From contig JACPEG010000040.1 in assembly GCA_016183615.1 (NCBI GenBank), forward strand, positions 1 through 52,178: a stretch of 52,178 nucleotides of DNA, read 5' to 3'. The translations under genes were made by a program, and so were the position numbers. Below, piece by piece: positions 17,086 through 26,334 of this stretch (the first letter of the stretch is position 1; the number at the start of each line of letters is the position of its first letter). The notes below the pieces were generated by a model. It saw only the letters and a program-made list of their open reading frames with translations, had not been told where the DNA came from and searched no databases. The DNA comes from Betaproteobacteria bacterium (GTDB taxonomy: Bacteria; Pseudomonadota; Gammaproteobacteria; Burkholderiales; UBA6910).

Positions 17086-17657
17086 TCAGCCAGGCCCTGT
17101 CCTTTTTGCTGGAGACGCTGCTCGGGCTGTTCGCCCTGGCGCTGCTGCTGCGCTTCTATTTGCAGCTGTTCCGGGCCGCGTACCGCAATCCCCTCACCCA
17201 GTTCCTGTCGGCGCTCACCGACTTCGCCGTGCGCCCGGCGCGCAGGATCGTGCCGGGTCTGTGGGGCGTGGACCTCGCCACGCTGGTGCTCGCCTGGGTA
17301 ACCCAGCTGGTCCTGCTCTACGCGCTGCTCTCCCTCAAGGGTTACGAACTCAAGGGCGTGCCGCTGATTGCCTTCGCCGGGCTCGCGGCGCTGGCGCTGG
17401 TGGAACTCGTCAAGCTCTCCGCGTGGATCTTCATGGTGGCGGTGATCGTGCAGGCGGTCCTCTCCTGGATCAATCCCTATAGCCCCATCGCGCCGGTCCT
17501 GAACAGTTTCACCCGGCCGTTCCTTCGGCCGTTTCAGAAACGGATTCCGCCCATCGGCAACGTGGACCTGTCGCCGCTGTTCGTCATCATCGCCCTGCAG
17601 CTCATTCTCATGCTGCCGGTGCGGTGGCTGGAGATGAGCATTGCCCGGCTGTTCTGA
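17082..17657 (+). CDS. yggT: YggT family integral membrane protein
   Basis: 191 residues, four to five hydrophobic segments in two similar halves: LLRFYLQLFRAAYRNPLTQFL and PARRIVPG in the first, and VLSWINPYSPIAPVLNSFTRPFLRPFQKRIPPIG in the second (shown here only as signatures INPYSP and FTRPFLRPF). YggT proteins are inner-membrane proteins linked to osmotic tolerance and, in some phyla, cell-division or thylakoid assembly. The ATGA overlap with proC is the standard arrangement. Confidence 0.92.
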   Translation: MISQALSFLLETLLGLFALALLLRFYLQLFRAAYRNPLTQFLSALTDFAVRPARRIVPGLWGVDLATLVLAWVTQLVLLYALLSLKGYELKGVPLIAFAGLAALALVELVKLSAWIFMVAVIVQAVLSWINPYSPIAPVLNSFTRPFLRPFQKRIPPIGNVDLSPLFVIIALQLILMLPVRWLEMSIARLF

Positions 17658-17687
17658 CGGCGGATTCGCCGCGCTTCCCTTTCAACC

Positions 17688-18005
17688 GTGACGACAACCT
17701 GGCATCGATCCGACCCGGCGCGCAACCTGCTCCTTCTGACCCTGCATGTTCAACCCGGGGCGAAGCGCACCGAGGTGGCCGGCCTCCACGGCGATGCCCT
17801 GAAGATCCGGCTCGCGGTGCCGCCGGTCGAGGGCCGCGCCAACGCGGAATTGCTGCGATTCATCGCGGACGCGCTGGGGGTGCCGGCGAAGCAGGTTGCC
17901 CTGAAGCAGGGTGAGCGAAGCAGGCGCAAAGTGGTGGAGGTGCGGGGTGCCTCCCGCGGTCCCGCCGCCCTCTTTGACCCCGGCGCGGTGGAAGGCGCGG
18001 AATGA
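17688..18005 (+). CDS. yggU: DUF167 (YggU) family protein
   Basis: 105 residues from a GTG at 17688. The DUF167 core is LHVQPGAKRTEVAGLHGDALKIRL, VEGRANAELLRFIADALG and KQGERSRRKVVEVRG. It is a small soluble alpha/beta protein of unknown biochemical role, conserved beside yggT and proC. It sits 30 bases downstream of yggT and overlaps the next small gene (ATGA at 18002-18005). Confidence 0.85.
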   Translation: MTTTWHRSDPARNLLLLTLHVQPGAKRTEVAGLHGDALKIRLAVPPVEGRANAELLRFIADALGVPAKQVALKQGERSRRKVVEVRGASRGPAALFDPGAVEGAE

Positions 18006-18166
18006 GCGCCTTCTGGATCGTGGGAATCGCGGTCAACGTCGGCCTCACCGGCCTGGCCCTGTGGTGGGTGTTCAGACAAATGAAGCCCCGGGAAACCCGG
18101 AAGGAAACGACCGCGGCGCAATCGGATTTAGCGAGCACCGAATCCGGTAAGGGCGCGGAGAGGTAG
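18002..18166 (+). CDS. Small single-span membrane protein
   Basis: 54 residues: SAFWIVGIAVNVGLTGLALWW forms one membrane helix, followed by a basic stretch (FRQMKPRETRKE) and a polar tail. The topology is like small bitopic proteins of bacterial operons. Its ATG overlaps the DUF167 stop, which supports real, coupled translation. I recognise no family. Confidence 0.5.
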   Translation: MSAFWIVGIAVNVGLTGLALWWVFRQMKPRETRKETTAAQSDLASTESGKGAER

Positions 18167-18182
18167 CGTAACGCGTGGGCGC

Positions 18183-18229
18183 GTAGGAGGGGATTCATCC
18201 CCGACAAACGTCGCGAATGAATTCCTACT
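18183..18229. repeat. REP-like palindromic element
   Basis: Two inverted arms, GTAGGAGGGGATTCATCC (18183-18200) extending to CCGAC, and GTCGCGAATGAATTCCTAC (18210-18228 region), related to the GTAGGAGCGAATTCATTCGCGAC-type elements found scattered in many proteobacteria. It lies between convergent genes, where it may cap transcripts. Confidence 0.6.
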
Positions 18230-18236
18230 GCGGGAC

Positions 18237-19691
18237 CTACATCAGCACGACGTCGTACTGCTCCTGGGTGTAGATCGTCTCCACCTGCAGCGAGATGGGC
18301 TTGCCGATGAAGTCGCCGAGCTGGGCCAGGCTCTGGGACTCCTCGTCGAGGAACAGGTCGATCACCTGCTGGGAGGCGAGGATGCGGAACTCCCGGGCGT
18401 CGTACTGGCGCGCCTCGCGCACGATCTCCCGCAGGATCTCGTAGCACACGGTCTGGGCGGTCCTCACCTCGCCGCGGCCCTGGCAGGTGGGGCAGGGCTC
18501 GCACAGCACGTGGGCCAGGCTCTCCCTCGTGCGCTTGCGGGTCATCTCCACCAGCCCGAGGGCGGTGAAGCCGTTCACCGTCATGCGCGTGCGATCCCGC
18601 GCCAGGGCCTTGCGGAACTCGGTGAGCACGGCGTTGCGGTGCTCCTCGTTGTCCATGTCGATGAAGTCGATGATGATGATCCCGCCCAGGTTGCGGAGCC
18701 TCAACTGGCGCGCAATGACGTGAGCCGCCTCGAGGTTGGTCTTGTAGATGGTGTCGTCGAAGCTGCGCCCGCCCACGAACCCGCCGGTGTTCACGTCCAC
18801 TGTGGTCAACGCCTCGGTCTGATCGATGATGAGATAGCCGCCGGATTTCAGGTCCACCCGGCGGGCAAGCGCCTTCTCGATCTCGTCCTCCACCCCGTAC
18901 AGGTCGAACAGGGGCCGCTCCCCCATGTAGTGCTCGATCTTCCCCGTCACCGGGCTGATGTAGGTCTCGGCGAAGCCGCGCATCCGGGTGAAGGTTTCGC
19001 GGGAATCGACCAGCACCCGCAGAGTCTCGTCGGAAACGAAGTCCCGCAGCACCCGCAGGCTCAGGTTGAGGTCCTGGTAGAGCAGCGCCGGCGCAGCGGC
19101 GGTCGTGGAGTCAACCCGGATCCCGCTCCACAGCTTCTTCAGGTACTCGATGTCCGCCAGCAGCTCCCGGTCGGTGGCGGACTCCGCCATGGTGCGGATG
19201 ATGAACCCGCCCTGCTCCCCGGGAGGCAGCAGCTGCTGGAGCTTGCCGCGCAGCAGCTCCCGCTCCTGCTCGTCCTCGATGCGCTGGGATATTCCGATGT
19301 GGGATTCCTGGGGCAGATAGACCAGCAGCCGTCCGGCGATGCTCACCTGGGTGGAAAGCCGCGCGCCCTTGGTGCCGATGGGGTCCTTGATCACCTGCAC
19401 CAGCAGGCTCTGGCCCTCGTGCAGCAGCTTCTCGATGGGCTTTTCGGGCTCCCCGTTCTGGCGCAGCCCCCAGATGTCCGCCACGTGCAGGAACGCGGCG
19501 CGGTCGAGCCCGACGTCGATGAAGGCGGACTGCATCCCCGGCAGCACCCGGCTCACCTTGCCCAGGTAGATGTTGCCCACCAGGCCGCGGCTGGAGACGC
19601 GCTCCACATGGAGTTCGTGCACCACCCCCTGCTGGATCACCGCCACCCGGGTCTCCTGGGGCGTCACATTGATCAGGATCTCGTCGCTCAT
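18237..19691 (-). CDS. rng: Ribonuclease G
   Basis: 484 residues, close to E. coli RNase G. An S1-type RNA-binding region lies at about 35-125 (GNIYLGKVSRVLPGMQSAFIDVG), then the DNase I-like catalytic part with TVDVNTGGFVGGR and IIIIDFIDM (metal-binding Asp residues), and the zinc link CEPCPTCQGRG. It matures the 5' end of 16S rRNA and degrades mRNAs. There is no RNase E-type C-terminal scaffold. It overlaps maf by 4 bases and ends the nadD-rsfS-rlmH-maf-rng operon. Confidence 0.95.
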   Translation of the reverse strand: MSDEILINVTPQETRVAVIQQGVVHELHVERVSSRGLVGNIYLGKVSRVLPGMQSAFIDVGLDRAAFLHVADIWGLRQNGEPEKPIEKLLHEGQSLLVQVIKDPIGTKGARLSTQVSIAGRLLVYLPQESHIGISQRIEDEQERELLRGKLQQLLPPGEQGGFIIRTMAESATDRELLADIEYLKKLWSGIRVDSTTAAAPALLYQDLNLSLRVLRDFVSDETLRVLVDSRETFTRMRGFAETYISPVTGKIEHYMGERPLFDLYGVEDEIEKALARRVDLKSGGYLIIDQTEALTTVDVNTGGFVGGRSFDDTIYKTNLEAAHVIARQLRLRNLGGIIIIDFIDMDNEEHRNAVLTEFRKALARDRTRMTVNGFTALGLVEMTRKRTRESLAHVLCEPCPTCQGRGEVRTAQTVCYEILREIVREARQYDAREFRILASQQVIDLFLDEESQSLAQLGDFIGKPISLQVETIYTQEQYDVVLM

Positions 19692-20308
19692 AGCGTGGAA
19701 AACCCGAATTGCCTGAGCAGCCGCGACGTCTCGTAGAGCGGCAGGCCCACCACGCCCGAGTAGCTGCCCTCGATGCGTTCCACGAACACCGCGGCGCGCC
19801 CCTGGATGGCGTAGGCACCGGCCTTGTCCAGGGGCTCGCTGGAGGACACGTAGTAGCGGATTTCCTCGCCGTCGAGTTCCCGGAATCGCACGGTGGTGAC
19901 CGACAGCGCCGAAGCGATCTCGCTTCCGAGCGCGATGGCGACGGCGGTGTAGACCTTGTGCTCACGGCCCGAGAGCTGCTTCAGCATGGAGACCGCCTCG
20001 CCGCGGCTCCCGGGCTTGCCGAGAAAGACGTCGTCGATGGACACCACGGTATCGGCCGTGAGCAACGGCAGGTGGGGAAGCTTGCGCTGGAGCACCCGCG
20101 ACCATCCCGTTTCCGCCTTGTCGCGGGCGATGCGAAGCGCGTATTCCTGGGGAAGCTCGTCGCCCGCCGCCTTTTCGTCCAGGTCGGCGCCCCGGGACGG
20201 ATCTTCCCGGATCAGCAGCAGCTCGAAGTTGATTCCGATCTGCTTCAGCAGCTCGCGCCGCCGCGGGCTGCGCGAGGCGAGGTACAGGCGCTTTCCGCCC
20301 GGCGTCAT
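19688..20308 (-). CDS. maf: Maf family nucleotide pyrophosphatase
   Basis: 206 residues. Starts with LYLASRSPRRRELLKQIG, the Maf signature; ADTVVSIDDVFLGKPGSRGEA holds the catalytic Asp and Lys; DKAGAYAIQGRAAVFVERIEGSYSGVVGLPL is the C-terminal family block (quoted in part: KAGAYAIQG, GSYSGVVGLP). Maf proteins hydrolyse dTTP/UTP and modified nucleotides as a house-cleaning function. It is in the middle of the conserved operon and overlaps rng by 4 bases. Confidence 0.94.
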   Translation of the reverse strand: MTPGGKRLYLASRSPRRRELLKQIGINFELLLIREDPSRGADLDEKAAGDELPQEYALRIARDKAETGWSRVLQRKLPHLPLLTADTVVSIDDVFLGKPGSRGEAVSMLKQLSGREHKVYTAVAIALGSEIASALSVTTVRFRELDGEEIRYYVSSSEPLDKAGAYAIQGRAAVFVERIEGSYSGVVGLPLYETSRLLRQFGFSTL

Positions 20309-20357
20309 GGGTCGTCGTTCCTCTTCGTTGCAGTCGCCCGATCCGGGATCGGGAATT

Positions 20358-20828
20358 TCATTCCCGGTGGTAAGGATGGCCGCGAAGTATGCTGGTGGCG
20401 CGGTAGAGCTGCTCCGCCAGCACCACCCGCGCCAGCCCGTGGGGCAGCGTCATGGCCGACAGGGCCAGCGTCAGCTGCGCGTCGCGCTTGAGCCCGGGAT
20501 CCAGGCCGTCGGGGCCGCCGATCACAAAGGCCACGTCCCGGCCTTCCGCCAGCCAGCGCTCGAGTTGGCGCGCCAGTTCCGCCGTCGTGCACTGCCGGCC
20601 GTGCTCATCGAGGACCACCCGCAGGCTTCCGGCGGGGAGCGCCGCGACGATCCGGTCGCGTTCGGCCGCAAGCATCTGCTCCACGCTTTTTCCCGTCGCC
20701 CGGGATTCGGGCCTCACCTGCTTCAGCTCGATCCGCGCCTCCCGTGGCATTCTCTTGGCGTACTCGGCGAAGGCCGCGTCGACCCAGCCGGGCATCCGGT
20801 CGCCGACGGCGACCACCAGGAGCTTCAT
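20358..20828 (-). CDS. rlmH: 23S rRNA pseudouridine-1915 N3-methyltransferase
   Basis: 156 residues, the standard RlmH size. SPOUT fold with [17 protein letters not shown] knot (here [14 protein letters not shown]), [14 protein letters not shown] [24 protein letters not shown] and the terminal HPYHRE that closes the active site. It modifies pseudouridine 1915 of 23S rRNA on the whole ribosome. It lies between rsfS and maf on the same strand, separated by 22 and 49 bases. Confidence 0.95.
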   Translation of the reverse strand: MKLLVVAVGDRMPGWVDAAFAEYAKRMPREARIELKQVRPESRATGKSVEQMLAAERDRIVAALPAGSLRVVLDEHGRQCTTAELARQLERWLAEGRDVAFVIGGPDGLDPGLKRDAQLTLALSAMTLPHGLARVVLAEQLYRATSILRGHPYHRE

Positions 20829-20850
20829 GGAGATTAAGAAACCGGGCGGC

Positions 20851-21243
20851 CTAGGCCGGGCGCCGGGACGCCGGGGCCGCGGCGGCGCGCCGGCTCCGGG
20901 TCTTCGGAGTCCCCGGGCGTGCCCCGCCCCAGAGCTCCTCGATGTTGTAATAGGTGCGCACGGCCGGCTGCATGATGTGGACCAGCACCGGACCCAGGTC
21001 CACCAGGACCCACTCGCCCGCCTGCTCTCCCTCCACCCCGTAGACCTTCGCGCCGAGGGCCTTAAGCTTTTCCTGCACGTTGCCGGAGAGGGCCTTGGTC
21101 TGCCGCGTGGAATCCGCGCTTGCCACGATCATGCGGTCGAACAGGGAAGTCATCCCGGTCACGTCCAGCACCACGACGTCTTTCGCCTTGATGTCCTCCA
21201 GCGCCCTCACCACCGCCTTGACCATCCGGTCGAGTCTCATCAA
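20851..21243 (-). CDS. rsfS: Ribosome silencing factor RsfS
   Basis: 130 residues. [39 protein letters not shown] and [23 protein letters not shown] are the RsfS/Iojap blocks, and a basic Ala/Arg-rich tail follows. It binds ribosomal protein L14 and blocks subunit joining in starved cells. It overlaps nadD by 4 bases, so the two are translationally coupled. Confidence 0.94.
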   Translation of the reverse strand: MMRLDRMVKAVVRALEDIKAKDVVVLDVTGMTSLFDRMIVASADSTRQTKALSGNVQEKLKALGAKVYGVEGEQAGEWVLVDLGPVLVHIMQPAVRTYYNIEELWGGARPGTPKTRSRRAAAAPASRRPA

Positions 21244-21908
21244 TCTCCCGCGTATATCCTATTTGCCTGAATATAATCGAGAACCGCGCCGGGAAGCAAA
21301 TAACGCACGCTCTCGCCCCGGGCCAGCAGCCGGCGAATGCGCGACGCGGAAATATCGAGCAGCGAAGTGGGCACGCAAAGAATGGCTCCCGCCGGAGAAT
21401 CCCGCAGCGCCTCCGGCGCTCCGCGGACGCGGCTCCGCCATTCGTTGCCGAGCGCCTCGCCAAGCCCGATGCCCCCGTGGTCGAGTCCGTGGCCCGGCCG
21501 CGCCGCGATGACCACGTGGGCCAGCTCGAACAGGCGCTCCCAGCGATGCCAGCCGGCGAGACCGTGGAAGGCGTCGGCGCCGATGACGAGGTGCAGACGC
21601 GCCTGTTCGCCCAGTTCCTTGCGCAGTTCTTCCAGGGTTTCCACGGTGTAGCTCGGGCCGTGCCGCCGCAACTCCCGCTCATCCACCGAGAACCGCGGAT
21701 TGCCTTCGATCGCGAGCCGGACCATGGCGAGCCGATGCCCGGGCGCCGCCACCGGCGGCTGCCGCAGCAGCGGGTTCGCGGCCGGAATGAAGCGCAGCTC
21801 CGCCAGCGCGAGATAATCGGCCACCTCCTCCGCAATGCGCAGATGGCCGAAGTGGATGGGATCGAAGGTGCCGCCGAAGAGGCCGATCGAGCGAGGATTA
21901 TTCACCAC
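21240..21908 (-). CDS. nadD: Nicotinate-nucleotide adenylyltransferase
   Basis: 222 residues. GLFGGTFDPIHFGHLRIAEE contains the HxGH nucleotidyl-transfer motif; FIPAANPLLRQPPVAAPGHR and the C-terminal ISASRIRRLL-type motif (DISASRIRRLLARGE) complete the NadD pattern. It makes deamido-NAD from nicotinate mononucleotide. First gene of the nadD-rsfS-rlmH-maf-rng run; the 167 bases upstream hold an inverted repeat and no clear promoter. Confidence 0.95.
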   Translation of the reverse strand: MVNNPRSIGLFGGTFDPIHFGHLRIAEEVADYLALAELRFIPAANPLLRQPPVAAPGHRLAMVRLAIEGNPRFSVDERELRRHGPSYTVETLEELRKELGEQARLHLVIGADAFHGLAGWHRWERLFELAHVVIAARPGHGLDHGGIGLGEALGNEWRSRVRGAPEALRDSPAGAILCVPTSLLDISASRIRRLLARGESVRYLLPGAVLDYIQANRIYAGD

Positions 21909-21943
21909 AGCGGCACGGAGAGGCGCAGGAATTCAAAAGCATG

Positions 21944-22031
21944 AACGCAAAGGAAAAAGAAAGAACGCAAAGGGCGCAAAGACTTTCCGATGAGCGCCTG
22001 CCTGTCTTTGCGTCCTTTGCGCCTTTGCGTT
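21944..22031. repeat. Inverted CGCAAAG repeat array between aceF and nadD
   Basis: Left arm: AACGCAAAG (21944-21952 and 21964-21972) and GGCGCAAAG (21973-21981). Right arm 22004-22031 is the reverse: GTCTTTGCG TCCTTTGCG CCTTTGCGTT. The arms pair almost perfectly, with units of 8-9 nt instead of 7. It could end or process aceF mRNA before nadD. Confidence 0.7.
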
Positions 22032-22075
22032 GAGTGGGTTTCCCCTTCTATTTGTCTTCGAGTCTCCGTGGCCGA

Positions 22076-23392
22076 TCACAGAAGAACCCGCCGGATGTCG
22101 GAAATGACGTTCACCAGATAGGCGGTGAACCGGGCGGCGGCGGCCCCATCGATCACCCGATGATCGTAGGAAAGGGAGAGCGGGACCATCAGCCTGGGAA
22201 CGAAGGCGCCGTCCCTGTAGACGGGTTTCATCTGGGACTTGGACACGCCGAGAATCGCCACCTCCGGTGCGTTGATGATGGGGGTGAACCCCGTGCCGCC
22301 GATCCCGCCCAGGCTGGAGATGGTGAAGGTCGCGCCCTGCATGTCGGTGGGCTTGAGCTTGCCTTCCCGCGCCAGGGCCGAGAGCTCGCCCAGCTCCTTC
22401 CCGATCTGCAACACCCCTTTCTGATCCGCGTCCTTCAGCACCGGCACCACCAGCCCGTTTGGCGTGTCGGCGGCAAATCCGATGTGATAGTACTTCTTCA
22501 GCACCAGGTTCTCGCCGGAGGCGTCCAGGGAAGCGTTGAACTCGGGGTAGGTCTTGAGGGCCGAGACGCTGGCCTTGATGAGGAACGCCAGCAGCGTCAC
22601 CTTGACGCCCTTCTTGGCCGCGGCTTCGTTGCTCTCCTTGCGGAAGGCCTCCAGCTCGGTGATGTCCGCCTCGTCGTTCTGGGTGACGTGGGGGATCATC
22701 ACCCAGTTGCGGGCGAGGTTCGCCCCCGAGAGTTTCTTGATACGGGAAAGGGCCTTGGTCTCGATGGGGCCGAACTTGGCGAAGTCCACCTGGGGCCAGG
22801 GCAGCAGGTTGAGCCCGGCGCCGCCCGCCGCGGGGGCCGCGGCTGCCGGTGCCGCCAGCGCCTGCTTGACGAACGCCTGTACGTCTTCCTGCACGATGCG
22901 CCCCTTGGGTCCGGTGCCCTTCACCTTGCCCAGGTCCACCCCCAGTTCCCGGGCGAAGCGGCGCACCGAAGGGCTGGCGTGGGCGAGTCCGAAGACGGCC
23001 TCGTCCACTGGGGCCGAGATCGGTGCGGGGGCCGCCGGTGGCGCGGGCTGAGGCGCGGGGGCGGGCGCAGCAGCCGGTGCGGCAGGCGCGGCAGCGGGGG
23101 CCGGGGCAGGCGCGGGGGCTGCGGCGCGAGTTTCGGCGGCACCCGCCGCGCCATCCGATTCCAGCGTCAGGATGAGCGAGCCTTCCGACACCTTGTCGCC
23201 GACCTTGACCTCCAGGGTTTTCACCAGGCCGGCCTGGGGCGAGGGCACCTCCATGGTGGCCTTGTCGGATTCCAGGGTGACCAGGGAATCCTCGGCCTTG
23301 ACCCGGTCGCCGGGCTTGACCATCACCTCGATGATCGGGATGTCCTTGAAGTCGCCGATGTCGGGTACCTTGACTTGAATGATCTGGTTCAT
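22076..23392 (-). CDS. aceF: Pyruvate dehydrogenase E2 (dihydrolipoyl acetyltransferase)
   Basis: 438 residues. One lipoyl domain at about 1-80 with the lipoylated Lys in [14 protein letters not shown]; a long Ala/Pro linker at about 83-130; the E1/E3-binding domain ([21 protein letters not shown]); then the catalytic domain ending with [16 protein letters not shown] (catalytic His). E2 transfers the acetyl group to CoA and forms the complex core. The start at 23392 follows GTGGAAAA. It lies 112 bases after aceE with a repeat hairpin between. No E3 (lpd) gene is in the window. Confidence 0.95.
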   Translation of the reverse strand: MNQIIQVKVPDIGDFKDIPIIEVMVKPGDRVKAEDSLVTLESDKATMEVPSPQAGLVKTLEVKVGDKVSEGSLILTLESDGAAGAAETRAAAPAPAPAPAAAPAAPAAAPAPAPQPAPPAAPAPISAPVDEAVFGLAHASPSVRRFARELGVDLGKVKGTGPKGRIVQEDVQAFVKQALAAPAAAAPAAGGAGLNLLPWPQVDFAKFGPIETKALSRIKKLSGANLARNWVMIPHVTQNDEADITELEAFRKESNEAAAKKGVKVTLLAFLIKASVSALKTYPEFNASLDASGENLVLKKYYHIGFAADTPNGLVVPVLKDADQKGVLQIGKELGELSALAREGKLKPTDMQGATFTISSLGGIGGTGFTPIINAPEVAILGVSKSQMKPVYRDGAFVPRLMVPLSLSYDHRVIDGAAAARFTAYLVNVISDIRRVLL

Positions 23393-23412
23393 TTTTCCAC
23401 TTGGCTGTTGTC

Positions 23413-23494
23413 GGGAGTCAAGAGTCGAGAATCGAGAGTGAAGGCCTGCGCGGGAGCGTGGTTGTGCTCTCGACTCTCCACTCTCGGCTCTCAA
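23413..23494. repeat. Inverted heptad array (GAGAGTC family) between aceE and aceF
   Basis: Left arm 23413-23440: GGGAGTC AAGAGTC GAGAATC GAGAGTG. Right arm 23467-23494: CTCTCGA CTCTCCA CTCTCGG CTCTCAA. Exact 7-nt register and inverted orientation; the aceE-aceF transcript would carry it as a hairpin inside the operon. Confidence 0.8.
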
Positions 23495-23504
23495 CCGCCT
23501 TTTG

Positions 23505-26162
23505 CTATACCCGCGCCGGGTTGGGCCTGTCGGGATCGATGCCAAACTTGTCGATGGCCTGAGCCACTTTTTCCACCGATGTTTTCCCGCCATCGGCCAG
23601 GGCCTTGAGCGCGGCCACCGTCACGAAGTGCCGGTCCACCTCGAAGAAGCTGCGCAGCTTCTCGCGGGTGTCGGAACGTCCGAAGCCGTCGGTCCCGAGG
23701 ACGGTGTAGGGTTGCGGCACCCAGGCGCGGATCTGGTCGGCGTAGAGTTTCATGTAGTCGCTGGCCGCCACCACCGGACCCTGGCGGTCCTTCAGGCACT
23801 GCTCGACCCAGGACAGCCGCGGCTTCTCGGTGGGGTGCAGCATGTTCCAGCGGGCCACGTCCAGGGCGTCGCGCCGCAGCTCATTGAAACTGGTGACGCT
23901 CCAGATGTCCGCCGCCACGCCGAAGTCCTTCTCCAGGATCTCGGCCGCCGCGATCGCCTCCCGCAGAATGGTGCCCGAGCCCAGCAGCTGCACCCGCGGG
24001 CCCTTGGCCTTGCCCGCGTCCCGCAACAGGTACATGCCCTTGAGGATCCCCGGCTCCGCGCCCTTCGGCAACTCGGGATGGGGGTAGTTCTCGTTCATCA
24101 CGGTGATGTAATAAAAGACGTCCTCCTGCTCCCGGTACATGCGGCGCAGGCCGTCCTGGACGATCACCGCGAGCTCATAGGAGAAGGTGGGATCGTAGGC
24201 GACGCAATTGGGAATGGTGGCCGCCAGAACGTGGCTGTGGCCGTCCTCGTGCTGCAGGCCTTCGCCGTTCAGCGTGGTGCGTCCGGCGGTGCCGCCCAGC
24301 AGGAACCCGCGGCAGCGCATGTCGCCGGAGGCCCAGGCCAGATCCCCGACCCGCTGGAATCCGAACATGGAATAGAAGATGTAGAACGGGATCATGGGCA
24401 CGCCATGGGTCGAGTAGGACGTGGCGGCCGAGATCCACGAGGACATGGCCCCCGCCTCGTTGATGCCCTCCTGCAGGATCTGCCCGCTCTTGTCCTCCTT
24501 GTAGAACATGAGCTGGTCCGCGTCCTGGGGCGTATAGAGCTGCCCCACCGAGGACCAGATGCCGAGCTGCCGGAACATGCCCTCCATGCCGAAGGTTCTC
24601 GACTCGTCGGGGACGATGGGCACGATGCGCTTGCCGATCGCCTTGTCGCGCACCAGGATGTTGAGCAGGCGCACGAAGGCCATGGTAGTGGACATCTCGC
24701 GGCCCTCGCCGGTGGCCTTGAGCAGCGCCTCGAAGGCGGAAAGGGGCGGCACCTCCAGCGCCTCCGCCTGGCGCCGCCGCGCCGGCAGGAACCCCCCCAG
24801 CGCCTGGCGCCGCTCGCGCATGTAGTTGAGCTCCGAGGATCCCTCCTCGAGCTTGAGGTAGGGCACTTCATCGATCCTGTCGTCGGGAATCGGGATGCCG
24901 AAGCGGTCGCGGAACGCCTTGAGCGAGGTGGTGCCCATCTTCTTCTGCTGGTGGCTCACCATCTGGCCTTCGCCCGCCTCGCCCATGCCGTAACCCTTGA
25001 TGGTCTTGGCCAGTATCACCGTCGGTTGGTCCTTATGCTTCACCGCCGCGGCATAGGCGGCGTAGATCTTGTGGGGATCGTGGCCGCCGCGGTTGAGCCG
25101 CCAGATGTCGTCATCGGTCATGCTGGCGACCATTTCCGCGAGCTCGGGATACTTGCCGAAAAAGTGCTTGCGCACATAGGCACCATCCTTCGACTTGAAG
25201 GTCTGGTATTCCCCGTCCACGCACTCCCCGAAGCGCTTGAGCAGCAGCCCCTTCGTATCCCTGGCGATCAGCGGATCCCAGTAGGAGCCCCAGATCACCT
25301 TGATCACGTTCCAGCCGGCGCCGCGGAAATCCGACTCCAGTTCCTGGATGATCTTGCCGTTGCCGCGCACCGGGCCGTCGAGCCGCTGCAGGTTGCAGTT
25401 CACCACGAAAATCAGGTTGTCGAGCCGTTCGCGGCCCGCCAGGGAAATGGCACCCAGGGATTCGGGTTCATCCATTTCGCCGTCGCCCATGAACGCCCAC
25501 ACCTTGCGCCCGTCGGTGTTGGCGAGTCCCCGGTCCTCCAGGTACTTCATGAACCGCGCCTGGTAGATCGCCATCAGCGGCCCCAGGCCCATGGACACGG
25601 TGGGGAACTGCCAGAAGTCCGGCATCAGCCACGGATGCGGATAGGAGGACAGCCCCTTGCCGTCGACTTCCTGCCGGAAATTGTCGAGCTGCTCCTCGGT
25701 AAGCCGCCCCAGCATGAAGGCCCGGGCATAGACTCCCGGGGCGGAATGTCCCTGGATGAAAACCAGGTCGCCGCCGTGCTTGTCGTTCGGCGCGTGCCAG
25801 AAGTGGTTGTAGCCCACGTCGTAGAGGGTCGCGGCCGACGCAAAGCTGGCGATGTGGCCGCCCACGTTAGTGTGCTTGTTGGCGCGCAGCACCATCGCCA
25901 GGGCGTTCCAGCGCACATAGGAGCGGATGCGGTGCTCGATCTCGTGGTCGCCGGGGGAACGCTCCTCCCGGCCCGGAACAATGGTGTTGATGTAGGCGGT
26001 GTTGGCGCTATGGGGGAGATAGGCGCCCCGGCGCCGCGCCCGCTCGATGAGCTGCTCCAGGATGTAATGGGCACGCTCGACGCCTTCGTATTTCAGGACG
26101 CCTTCCAGCGCGTCCAGCCATTCGTTGGTTTCCTGGGGATCGTAATCAGGGACTGCAGCCAT
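23505..26162 (-). CDS. aceE: Pyruvate dehydrogenase E1, homodimeric
   Basis: 885 residues, the size of AceE. The thiamine-diphosphate motif is [20 protein letters not shown] with [16 protein letters not shown]; the phosphate-binding [22 protein letters not shown] and [17 protein letters not shown] blocks and the transketolase C-terminal part are complete (quoted in part). It decarboxylates pyruvate and acetylates the E2 lipoyl arm. The gene is followed by aceF. A 169-base gap separates it from folD upstream, with a candidate promoter. Confidence 0.96.
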   Translation of the reverse strand: MAAVPDYDPQETNEWLDALEGVLKYEGVERAHYILEQLIERARRRGAYLPHSANTAYINTIVPGREERSPGDHEIEHRIRSYVRWNALAMVLRANKHTNVGGHIASFASAATLYDVGYNHFWHAPNDKHGGDLVFIQGHSAPGVYARAFMLGRLTEEQLDNFRQEVDGKGLSSYPHPWLMPDFWQFPTVSMGLGPLMAIYQARFMKYLEDRGLANTDGRKVWAFMGDGEMDEPESLGAISLAGRERLDNLIFVVNCNLQRLDGPVRGNGKIIQELESDFRGAGWNVIKVIWGSYWDPLIARDTKGLLLKRFGECVDGEYQTFKSKDGAYVRKHFFGKYPELAEMVASMTDDDIWRLNRGGHDPHKIYAAYAAAVKHKDQPTVILAKTIKGYGMGEAGEGQMVSHQQKKMGTTSLKAFRDRFGIPIPDDRIDEVPYLKLEEGSSELNYMRERRQALGGFLPARRRQAEALEVPPLSAFEALLKATGEGREMSTTMAFVRLLNILVRDKAIGKRIVPIVPDESRTFGMEGMFRQLGIWSSVGQLYTPQDADQLMFYKEDKSGQILQEGINEAGAMSSWISAATSYSTHGVPMIPFYIFYSMFGFQRVGDLAWASGDMRCRGFLLGGTAGRTTLNGEGLQHEDGHSHVLAATIPNCVAYDPTFSYELAVIVQDGLRRMYREQEDVFYYITVMNENYPHPELPKGAEPGILKGMYLLRDAGKAKGPRVQLLGSGTILREAIAAAEILEKDFGVAADIWSVTSFNELRRDALDVARWNMLHPTEKPRLSWVEQCLKDRQGPVVAASDYMKLYADQIRAWVPQPYTVLGTDGFGRSDTREKLRSFFEVDRHFVTVAALKALADGGKTSVEKVAQAIDKFGIDPDRPNPARV

Positions 26163-26285
26163 GGCTCTCCACCTCGTGAGTGTTTCGGGAATCGCCGGGG
26201 GTATCCGGCCATTTGAGCGTCAAGTTCCGGCAGAGCCGGGTCGGGCCGCCGTCCCGGGTAGGTCCGGCGACCAGTCGACTCCGTA

Positions 26286-26291
26286 ATTATA
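26286..26291 (-). promoter_or_regulatory. Candidate -10 of aceE
   Basis: Minus-strand TATAAT in the folD-aceE gap, preceded by TTGTTC directly upstream. It lies 124 bases before the aceE ATG. No strong -35 at 17 bases and no recognisable PdhR box, so the assignment is tentative. Confidence 0.4.
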
Positions 26292-26334
26292 GAACAACGG
26301 CCTAACCGCGACATGCGGGTTTCCCCGCATCGAT

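Noticed and set aside
23502..26216. Long plus-strand open frame of about 900 codons opposite aceE
   Set aside because: It is a shadow of the high-GC aceE codons on the other strand, with low-complexity His/Arg/Gly-rich translation and no ribosome site.
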